Shown in pieces: positions 1 to 7,400 of a stretch of DNA of 7,664 nt. The stretch comes from Clostridiales bacterium (GTDB lineage: Bacteria; Bacillota; Clostridia; Oscillospirales; Oscillospiraceae): positions 1-7,664 of the forward strand of contig JAJQAS010000171.1 of NCBI GenBank assembly GCA_021203685.1. The letters run 5' to 3'. Position numbers and translations under genes: made by a program. The notes under the pieces are model-generated. The model saw nothing but the letters and a program-made list of their open reading frames with translations. It did not search any database and had not been told where the DNA came from. How positions within the stretch are numbered: position 1 is the first letter of the stretch; every line of letters begins with the position of its first letter.

Positions 1-58
1 ATGTCTCTTCACAGGTGTTACCCATGTGTCTCTTGACACGAGGGCCGCCCCTACAGGT
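1..58. mobile_element. possible edge of an insertion element (partial)
   Basis: The stretch holds two related copies of a short unit: ATGTCTCTTCACA at 1-13 and ATGTGTCTCTTGACA at 24-38. They are separated by GGTGTTACCC, and the second copy includes a 5-bp inverted repeat (GTGTC at 26-30, GACAC at 35-39). Closely spaced repeats with GTGTTACCCATGT-like cores are typical of the ends of some integrase-core transposons. That link is from memory and the family is not assigned. No transposase is visible because the window begins here. The GC-rich tail at 41-57 (GGCCGCCCCTACA) could mark the outer border. It may instead be an unrelated intergenic repeat. Confidence 0.3.
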
Positions 59-132
59 TAATGAATGGAAAAGCGGCATTTTCAGCTTTTATGCCGTCCA
101 ACTGTGAGAGAATAACGCTTCTCATTCATAAG
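58..132. repeat. nested imperfect palindrome
   Basis: The outer arms are about 58-75 and 116-132. ATGAATG at 61-67 is the exact reverse complement of CATTCAT at 123-129, and AAGCG at 71-75 matches CGCTT at 116-120. Inside lies a second inverted pair, CGGCAT at 74-79 and ATGCCG at 91-96, around an 11-base AT-rich loop. The inner and outer arms share two bases, so both cannot form completely. There is no T-tract after it, so it does not look like an intrinsic terminator. It could be a small mobile element relic or a structured spacer next to the sequence at 1-58. Confidence 0.4.
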
Positions 133-163
133 CTTGATTTTCGTGTTTCCTCCGCCTCACCGG

Positions 164-192
164 TTGCCAGCACCTGCAAGGTGTGTTATACT
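164..192 (+). promoter_or_regulatory. sigma-A type promoter for the Mrr-like nuclease gene
   Basis: A -35 box TTGCCA (164-169) and a -10 box TATACT (187-192) are separated by exactly 17 bases. A TGT immediately before the -10 box makes it an extended -10. Transcription should begin near 199, giving a leader of about 38 bases before the GTG at 237. The in-frame GTG at 183 lies upstream of this start point, which argues against using it as the start codon. Confidence 0.65.
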
Positions 193-221
193 TTGGGAAG
201 ATTCCGCACATCGTTCAGGAC

Positions 222-229
222 AGGGAGGG
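222..229 (+). promoter_or_regulatory. ribosome binding site fixing the GTG start at 237
   Basis: AGGGAGGG lies 7 bases before the GTG at 237, a near-ideal spacing. No comparable site precedes the in-frame GTG at 183 or serves the in-frame ATG at 255 at normal spacing. This site decides the start of the downstream gene. Confidence 0.65.
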
Positions 230-236
230 ATTTGCT

Positions 237-893
237 GTGCAGGCGATCAAAGCGATGCTTTTGGTACCGGTTCAGCTGGTCCATCTGCTGCTGTGGCTGG
301 TCTGGAGCCTGTGTAAAGGGTTCCTCCGGCTGCTGGGCGTTTCCGCCCCCGTGCGCACCGGCCAGGACTACGAGCTGTTTGTGGAGCGCTACCTCCGGGG
401 ACAGGGCTTCCGGCAAATTCAGCACACCGGCAAAACCGGCGACCTGGGGGTGGACCTGGTGGCCCGGAAGGGACTGCACACCTACGCCGTCCAGTGCAAG
501 TTTTACAGCCAGCCCGTGGACGGCAGTGCCATCCAACAGGTGGTGGCAGGTAAAGCCTGCTACCACTGCGACGCCGCCCTGGTGGTCACCAACACCACCC
601 TGACCCCCGGCGCGTGGACGCTGGCGGAGCACAACCATGTGGAGGTGCTCACCGAGATCAGCCCTGACCTCTGCCTTTCCTCCCTCTCTCCTGCCCGGCT
701 GCTGACACCGGGTCGGCTGGTGGGGTTCGCGGCGGGATGCGTCTCCACCGGAGCCACGCTGTCCTGGCTGCGTGCCACCGGAACGCCCCTGGGGCTGGAG
801 CAGTGCCTGGCCCTGGCGGGAGCCTGCTTTCTGCTGGCCGGGCTGGCGGTGGTGGGCTGCCGCGCCCTGTGGCGTTGGCTGTGGGACCGCTGA
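237..893 (+). CDS. membrane-anchored Mrr-type restriction endonuclease-like protein
   Basis: This is a 218-residue protein with a PD-(D/E)xK nuclease domain of the Mrr family (Mrr_cat). The domain spans about residues 40-140. It carries the GDLGVDLVA strand with D73 and, 13 residues on, QCK with Q86 and K88, which match the D...QxK catalytic residues of the family. An acidic helix (YELFVERYL, residues 45-53) precedes it as usual. A hydrophobic segment at about 7-26 and two more at about 159-178 and 188-207 predict three membrane spans around the nuclease domain. The GTG start is chosen because of the site at 222-229 and the promoter at 164-192. Longer forms from 183 would begin upstream of the predicted transcript start. 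Family members cleave DNA, often modified or foreign DNA. Tethering to the membrane is inferred from hydrophobicity, and the substrate is unknown. The gene appears monocistronic, with no modification methylase in view. Confidence 0.75.
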   Translation: MQAIKAMLLVPVQLVHLLLWLVWSLCKGFLRLLGVSAPVRTGQDYELFVERYLRGQGFRQIQHTGKTGDLGVDLVARKGLHTYAVQCKFYSQPVDGSAIQQVVAGKACYHCDAALVVTNTTLTPGAWTLAEHNHVEVLTEISPDLCLSSLSPARLLTPGRLVGFAAGCVSTGATLSWLRATGTPLGLEQCLALAGACFLLAGLAVVGCRALWRWLWDR

Positions 894-899
894 TTTTGT

Positions 900-929
900 T
901 TGCCTTTTCTGCGCCGGTTGTGGTATGCT
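900..929 (+). promoter_or_regulatory. probable promoter for the small membrane protein and coaX
   Basis: TTGCCT (900-905) and TATGCT (924-929) are separated by 18 bases, and TGG before the -10 box gives an extended -10. Transcription would start near 936, leaving a leader of about 208 bases before the ATG at 1144. An 8-bp palindrome, TGTGCACA (949-956), sits just downstream of the predicted start and could be an operator, though this is speculative. A second, weaker pair lies at TTGTGG (918-923) and CATACT (942-947). I see no riboswitch that I recognise in the leader. Confidence 0.45.
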
Positions 930-1049
930 ATAGCGTAAGGTCATACTATGTGCACAGCGATGGAACGCCGGCCATTCTGCTGCATCCGTCTGGTTTCAGC
1001 CATAGCGGAATCCCCTTCGCGGGAACTGCCAGCGTCTGATTTCCCTTTA

Positions 1050-1073
1050 ATTGCACATTGCACATTGCACATT
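1050..1073. repeat. 7-bp tandem repeat ATTGCAC, about 3.4 copies
   Basis: Three perfect head-to-tail copies of ATTGCAC (1050-1056, 1057-1063, 1064-1070) are followed by ATT. They lie inside the untranslated leader about 70 bases before the ATG at 1144. Just after them is a 5-bp hairpin (ACAGC at 1078-1082, GCTGT at 1086-1090). Copy number of such units can change by slippage. Similar ATTGCAC strings are, as I recall, common between genes in related gut clostridia. Confidence 0.7.
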
Positions 1074-1143
1074 TTTAACAGCATCGCTGTAATGAGCTAC
1101 TCACATATTATCTTCACCCCCATCTTTCAAAAAGGAGTTCATC

Positions 1144-1296
1144 ATGCTGGGAAAAATCTATAACAAAGTCATGTCCGCCGGAGTCAGCAGCATCGTCTGC
1201 GGCATTATCTCCATCGTGGTGGGAGTCAGCACCGGCGTGATCCTGATCGTCTCCGGGGCCAAGCTGCTGGCTTCCAAAAAGGACATGGACCTGTAA
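1144..1296 (+). CDS. small single-span membrane protein of unknown function
   Basis: This 50-residue protein starts at an ATG preceded by AAAGGAG (about 1130-1136) at good spacing. It has a short basic N-terminus (MLGKIYNKV), one long hydrophobic stretch from about residue 12 to 43, and a charged tail (SKKDMDL). The hydrophobic part is rich in Gly, Ser and Val with small residues at regular spacing (SAGVSS, VCGIIS, VGVSTG, VSG), a pattern that favours tight helix packing or self-association. No cleavable signal or catalytic motif is seen. I do not recognise a named family. The stop lies 35 bases before coaX and no terminator separates them, so co-transcription is likely. The clear ribosome binding site and clean membrane profile support a real gene despite its small size. 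Confidence 0.65.
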   Translation: MLGKIYNKVMSAGVSSIVCGIISIVVGVSTGVILIVSGAKLLASKKDMDL

Positions 1297-1331
1297 AGCG
1301 GTCGGCATCGAAGAAAGGAAGGTGAAGCGAT

Positions 1332-2108
1332 ATGGTTCTGCTCATTGACGTCGGCAACACCAACGTGGCCATCGGTGGCTGCGAGGGGGATCGTCTGTGC
1401 TTCACCGGCAGCTGCGCCAGCGACCTGAAGAAGACCGAAGACGAGTACGCTCTGACGGTCAAAGGCATTTTGGAACTGAACGGCTTCACCGCTTCCCAGG
1501 TGGAGGGAGGTATCATCTCCTCGGTGGTGCCCCATCTGCGGACGGTGCTGTACCAGGCCATGAAGCTGCTGACCGGCCACGCCTTTTTGCTGGTGGGCAG
1601 CGGCATCAAGACCGGCCTGAACATCCACATGGATAATCCTGCCCAGCTGGGCAGCGACCTGGTGGTCAACGCCGTGGCCGCCAACGCCAAATACCCCAAG
1701 CCCCTGGTGTTCTTCTACATGGGCACCGCCACCACCCTGTCCGTACTGGATAAAAAAGGCACCTATCTGGGGGGCATGATCATACCCGGTCTGCGCATCT
1801 CCACCGATGCGCTGTCCGCCCAGGCCGCCCAGCTGCCCGCCATCCCCCTGGCCATGCCCCAGCGGCTCATCGGCCGCAACACTGTGGAGTGTATGCAGGC
1901 CGGGGCGGTCTACGGCTGGGCCTCCATGCTGGACGGCCTGGTGGACCGGGTGGAGGAGGAGCTGGGGGAGCCGGTCACCGCCATCGCCACCGGCGGACTG
2001 CTCCAGGTGGTGCTGCCCGCCTGTCGGCGGCACATCATCCCGGACCCCCACCTGCGGCTCAACGGTCTGCTTATCCTCTACCAGAAGAACCAGGGCCGGC
2101 GGCGGTGA
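1332..2108 (+). CDS. coaX: type III pantothenate kinase (CoaX), with an altered phosphate-2 motif
   Basis: CoaX phosphorylates pantothenate with ATP, the first committed step of coenzyme A synthesis, in the cytoplasm. The 258-residue length is normal for the family. Visible motifs are phosphate-1 DVGNTN (residues 6-11), the pantothenate-site region LGSDLVVNAVAA (106-117, with D109 at the catalytic-base position), GTATT (131-135), YLGGMIIPGLRIS, IGRNTVECMQAG and the adenosine-site ATGG near the C-terminus. Two departures stand out. The residue before MGTATT is Tyr129, where the family has Asp (DxGTATT). The GADR-type motif reads GSDL, with Leu for Arg. The Leu form occurs, as I recall, in clostridial relatives. 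The Tyr is unexpected. The start has a strong site (AAAGGAAGGTG) just upstream. The gene follows the 50-residue membrane protein gene by 35 bases. Family assignment is firm, but activity is uncertain because of Tyr129. Confidence 0.9.
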   Translation: MVLLIDVGNTNVAIGGCEGDRLCFTGSCASDLKKTEDEYALTVKGILELNGFTASQVEGGIISSVVPHLRTVLYQAMKLLTGHAFLLVGSGIKTGLNIHMDNPAQLGSDLVVNAVAANAKYPKPLVFFYMGTATTLSVLDKKGTYLGGMIIPGLRISTDALSAQAAQLPAIPLAMPQRLIGRNTVECMQAGAVYGWASMLDGLVDRVEEELGEPVTAIATGGLLQVVLPACRRHIIPDPHLRLNGLLILYQKNQGRRR

Positions 2109-2125
2109 GGCCCGGCGTTTCGTAT

Positions 2126-2153
2126 TTGATTATTCCTGTGTATCGGCTATAAG
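2126..2153 (+). promoter_or_regulatory. candidate promoter ahead of rseP-ispG-polC
   Basis: TTGATT (2126-2131) and TATAAG (2148-2153) are separated by 16 bases. This is the best pair I can find in the gap before rseP. It overlaps a small hairpin (CGGCT at 2144-2148, AGCCG at 2152-2156) whose role is unclear. The match is modest, and read-through from coaX is an alternative because no convincing terminator follows coaX. Confidence 0.3.
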
Positions 2154-2275
2154 CCGTCAGCTATTTGCTTTTAGCTTGGCAGCGCTGAGCAAGTGGTCAA
2201 TGGTTCGTAATGCCTGGCTATTTTGCGATTTATTTGCGGTATACAGTGGCTGACTAACGGCTAATAGCTAACAGC
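2153..2275. repeat. degenerate inverted repeat in the coaX-rseP gap
   Basis: The 16-base arm at 2153-2168 (GCCGTCAGCTATTTGC) matches the reverse complement of 2260-2275 (GCTAATAGCTAACAGC) at 13 of 16 positions, with 91 bases between. The arms belong to AGCTATTAGC-like strings, which differ in composition from the GC-rich genes around them. AGCTA (2159-2163) and TAGCT (2172-2176) also form a small local stem. It may be a decayed non-autonomous mobile element or an intergenic repeat family. No ORF is supported inside it. Confidence 0.45.
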
Positions 2276-2298
2276 CCATCATACTCCTTGGAGGTTCT

Positions 2299-3357
2299 AT
2301 GCTTTATATCATCATTGCCGTCATCCTGTTCGGCCTGCTCATTGCCATCCACGAGTTCGGTCACTTTTCCGTCGCAAAGCTCTGCGGCATCCAGGTCAAC
2401 GAGTTTTCCATCGGCATGGGGCCGCTGCTGCTGCACAAACAGGGCAAGGAGACCCTCTACTCCCTGCGGCTGCTGCCTATCGGCGGCTACTGCGCCATGG
2501 AGGGGGAGGACGAGGAGAGTGATAATCCCCGGGCCTTCGGCAACGCCCCCGGCTGGAAGCGGTTTCTGGTGCTCATCGCCGGGTCGGCCTTCAATTTTCT
2601 GGCGGGGCTGCTGATTCTGCTGTGCCTCTACTCCAGCGTCACCTCCTACGCCACCTCCACCATCACCGGTTTTATGGACGGCTTCCCCTGCGAGGGGGAG
2701 GATATGCTGATGGTGGGAGACGAGATCCTCTCCATCAACGGTCAGGCGGTGCTGCTCTCCGGCGACATCTCCACCATCCTCTCCCTGAGCGACGAGGACA
2801 CGGTGGACATGGTGGTGCGCCGGGACGGGCAGAAAATCAGGCTCAATGACCTGCCTTTGACCTTGCAGGAGTACGAGGTGGACGGCGAGACCGTCTGGCG
2901 ATACGGCCTGTACCTGGGGGTGGAGGACGCCGCCCTCTTTGTCCGGCTGCGCAACGGGTTCTACTCGGCGGTGGATTTTGTGCGCACCGTCTGGTGGAGC
3001 CTGGAGATGCTGATTTCGGGAGACGCCGGTCTCTCCGACCTGAGCGGCCCCATCGGCATCGTCAGCACCATGAGCGAGGTGGGGGAGGCGTCGGCCACCG
3101 TGCTGGACGCGGTGATGAACCTGCTCTACTTCGCCGCCTTCATTGCCATCAACCTGAGCGTCATGAACCTGCTGCCCATTCCCGCTCTGGACGGGGGCCG
3201 GGTGTTCTTCCTGCTGCTGAACGGGCTGATTTACCTGGTGTCCCGGCGGCGCATCCCGGCCAAATATGAGCAGTATGTCCACCTGGCGGGTATGTGCGCG
3301 CTGCTGCTGCTGATGGCGGTGGTGGCCCTCCAGGACGTGTATAAAATATTCGTGTAA
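2299..3357 (+). CDS. rseP: RseP/RasP-type site-2 protease (M50 zinc metalloprotease)
   Basis: This intramembrane protease cuts transmembrane segments of substrates such as anti-sigma factors and remnant signal peptides. The 352-residue protein starts with a membrane helix carrying the zinc motif HEFGH (residues 18-22, with H18, E19 and H22). A beta-hairpin region with IGMGP and LLPIGGYC follows, then a second span (about 88-112). A single PDZ domain lies at about 125-190 (GDEILSING, VVRRDGQKI). Further on are SGPIGI (249-254) and the last conserved motif NLLPIPALDGG (290-300), where D298 is the third zinc ligand. A final span lies near 327-345. All catalytic residues are present and the length fits Gram-positive members. 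GGAGG at 2290-2294 supports the start. ispG follows after 42 bases with only a weak 5-bp hairpin (3357-3372) between, so the two are probably in one operon. Confidence 0.93.
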   Translation: MLYIIIAVILFGLLIAIHEFGHFSVAKLCGIQVNEFSIGMGPLLLHKQGKETLYSLRLLPIGGYCAMEGEDEESDNPRAFGNAPGWKRFLVLIAGSAFNFLAGLLILLCLYSSVTSYATSTITGFMDGFPCEGEDMLMVGDEILSINGQAVLLSGDISTILSLSDEDTVDMVVRRDGQKIRLNDLPLTLQEYEVDGETVWRYGLYLGVEDAALFVRLRNGFYSAVDFVRTVWWSLEMLISGDAGLSDLSGPIGIVSTMSEVGEASATVLDAVMNLLYFAAFIAINLSVMNLLPIPALDGGRVFFLLLNGLIYLVSRRRIPAKYEQYVHLAGMCALLLLMAVVALQDVYKIFV

Positions 3358-3399
3358 GGCTGTTTAGAGCCTGCTTCCCTACAAAGTGAGGTTTTTCCT

Positions 3400-4440
<1,041 letters not shown>

Positions 4441-4479
4441 GCGCGATTTGAACGAGATACCAACGGAAAAGGAGCGTTT

Positions 4480-7400
4480 ATGGACAGTCCCAAAACCGTT
4501 CCCCTGCTGGGGATGTTCCCCCGGTGTCAACTAAACGAGGCGTTGTCCAAAACTGCCGCGTGCTGCCAGGTGCGGCACGCGGTCCTTCGCCCTGCCCGGC
4601 GGACGGTGGAGCTGGAGGTCACCTTCTCCGCCGCGCCGGAGGAGCGGGCCGTTGCCGGTCTGGAACGGGCGGTCTGCGCCGCCTATTCCCTGAACCGGGT
4701 GGAACTGCACCTGGCGGAGGAACCCACGGACAGCCCCGCCGCGCCCCTGGTGGCCGTGGCTCCGGCAGAGGCCGGGATAGATGAGGACATCCCTTTGCCG
4801 GAGGAGGCCCCGCCGGAGCCGGAGTTTCCCACCTGGACGCCGGAGCCGATGGAGGACCGCCCCCCGGTGGAGGACGACCCATTTGCCCGCACCGAGGCCC
4901 TCCGGGCCAAAAAGCTCCAGGCCGTGCGGCGGGAGGCCCCCGTCCGCAAGAACAAAAAGCCCCGCAGCCGCCCCGTCACCGGTGACAGTGGGATGATTTA
5001 CGGCAAGCGCATCCGGGGCCATTCCATCCCCATGAGCGATTTGGACCTGAACCTGGGGACGGTGTGCGTCACCGGGAAAATCTACGCCGACAACAGCCGG
5101 GAGCTGAAAAAGCGCAGCGCTTGGGTGGTCAGCTTCAACATCACCGACAACACCAACTCCGTCACCGTCTCCAAGTTTATGGAGAACAAGGAGGCGGAGC
5201 CGGTGATGAAGGCACTGAAAAAGGGGACTTATGTCACCGTGGAGGGCAAGCTCAGTATGTCCCACTACACCGGCGACATGGAGCTGTCCCCCTACGCCAT
5301 CGCCCCGGCGGAGCCGCCGGAGGAGCGGATGGACACCGCCCCGGAAAAGCGGGTGGAACTGCACCTGCACACCCGGTTCTCCACCATGGACGCCCTGACC
5401 GAAGTGAAGGACGCGGTCAAGCGGGCCATCAAGTGGGGCCACAAGGCCATCGCCATCACCGACCACGGGGTGGCTCAGGCGTTCCCCGACGCCTGCGCCG
5501 TTGCCGGGGACAAAATCAAGGTCATCTACGGCACCGAAGCCTATTTCGTCAACGATGTGGACGAGCGGGTGGTGGTCAAGGGCGCGTGCAACAGCGGGTT
5601 TGACGACGAGATCGTCTGCTTCGACCTGGAGACCACCGGTCTCAGCAGCATCAACGACCGCATCATCGAAATCGGCGCGGTGGTGCTGAAAGGCGACGAG
5701 ATTCTGGACAAATTCGACACCTTTGTGGACCCGGGCAAGCCCATCCCCCGGAAGATCGTGGGGCTGACCGGCATCACCGACGAGATGGTGGCGGGCGCGC
5801 CCGGCCAGGAGGAAGCCCTGAATCAATTTTTGGACTGGGCCGGAGACCGACTGTTGGCCGCCCACAACGCCGACTTCGACATGGGCTTTCTGGCCCAGGG
5901 ATGTCAGCGGATAGGCCGTCCCTTCCGCAATCCCTCCCTGGATACGCTGGTGCTCTCCCAATATCTGCTGCCCGATTTGGGCAAATATACATTGGACTCC
6001 GTCTCCGGTGCGCTGAACCTGCCGGAGTTCAACCACCACCGGGCCTGCGACGACGCGGCCATGGTGGGCTATATGCTGGTGCCCTTCTGGAAGATGCTCC
6101 GGGAGCTGGGCGTGGAGGACATCAGCGGCATCAACCAGCGCATGACCACCCTCCGCAACGGCAGCAAGCGCAAGCAGCGGCTGCGCCATCTCATTGTGCT
6201 GGCCAAAAACCAGAACGGCCTGCGCAACCTCTATAAGCTCATCTCTCTGGCCCATTTGGAACACTTCCAGCGCCGCCCGGTCATGCCCAAGAGCCTCATC
6301 AACGCCAACCGGGAGGGCCTCATCATCGGCTCCGCCTGCGAAGCGGGGGAGCTGTTCCAGGCAGTGGAGGACCACAGGGACTGGGATGAGCTGAAACGCA
6401 TCGCCAGCTGGTACGACTTCCTGGAAATTCAGCCCCTGTGCAACAACGCCTTTTTGGTGGAAAAGGGGTTGGCGAAGGATGAGGAGGAGCTGCGGGAGTT
6501 CAACCGCACCATCGTTCGGCTGGGCAGGGAGCTGAACAAGCCCGTCTGCGCCACCGGCGACGTCCACTTCCTGGACCCGGAACAGGAGATTTTCCGACAT
6601 ATTTTGCTCGCCGCCAACGGCTACGACAGCGCCGACGAGGAGCTGCCCATCTACTTCAAGACCACCGACGAAATGCTGGAGGAGTTCGCCTATCTGGGGT
6701 CCGAGGACTGCAAAAAGGTGGTGGTAGATGACCCCAACCGCATTGCCAGGTGGTGCGATAAGATAGGCCCCCTGCCCAAAGGCCTGTTCGCCCCCACGCT
6801 GAAGGACTCGGACAAGGAACTGGAATACCTGGTCTACCACAAGGCCCATGAACTCTACGGGGACGAGTTGCCCAAAATCGTCCAGGACCGCATCGACCTG
6901 GAGCTGCCCGGCATCATCCAGCGAAAGTACGACGTGATTTACATGTCCGCCCAGAAGCTGGTGCAAAACTCCCTGGAACACGGCTACCTGGTGGGCAGCC
7001 GGGGCAGCGTGGGTTCCTCCATCGTGGCCTTTTTGTCGGGCATCACCGAGGTCAACAGCCTGCCGCCCCACTACCGCTGTCCCAAGTGCAAGCACTCCGA
7101 CTTCGACGTGGACACCAAGGAATACGGCTGCGGCGCCGACCTGCCGGACAAAATCTGCCCGGTCTGCGGAAGCCCCATGGTGAAGGACGGCTTCAACATC
7201 CCCTTCGAGACCTTTTTGGGCTACGGCGGCACCAAGGTGCCGGATATCGACCTGAACTTCTCCGGTGAGTACCAGGCCCGCGCCCACAAGTACACCTTCG
7301 AGCTGTTCGGCGAGGGCCACGTCTTTAAGGCGGGCACCGTGGGCACCGTGGCAGAGAAAACCGCCTACGGCTACGTCCTCAAGTATCTGGAACAGCGGAA

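Noticed and set aside
61..603. A + frame starting at ATG 61 that overlaps the nuclease gene.
   Set aside because: It begins in the palindrome and has a Cys/Trp/Pro-rich out-of-frame translation. It has no convincing ribosome site, and the competing frame contains the Mrr catalytic motifs.
1050..1073. CRISPR-like repeat array.
   Set aside because: The units are 7 bp and directly adjacent, with no spacers. This is a simple tandem repeat.
930..1143. Possible riboswitch in the leader before the small membrane protein gene.
   Set aside because: I could not match any known conserved core, and the visible stems are short (5 bp or bulged). It is kept only as a leader worth checking.
737..1163. Short + frames running from the nuclease gene end into the leader.
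   Set aside because: Their translations show no domain or hydrophobic pattern, and they cover the promoter, the tandem repeat and the ribosome site of the real small gene at 1144.
1158..2051. Minus-strand frames antisense to coaX and the small membrane protein gene.
   Set aside because: They are shadow frames from codon bias. CoaX motifs are all in the + frame starting at 1332.
2254..3282. A 342-codon minus-strand frame antisense to rseP.
   Set aside because: Its composition is His/Gln/Gly-rich with no ribosome site. The sense frame carries intact HEFGH, PDZ and LDG motifs.
3357..3372. Hairpin AGGCT/AGCCT between rseP and ispG as a terminator.
   Set aside because: The stem is only 5 bp and no T-tract follows it. 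It is unlikely to end transcription within the apparent operon.
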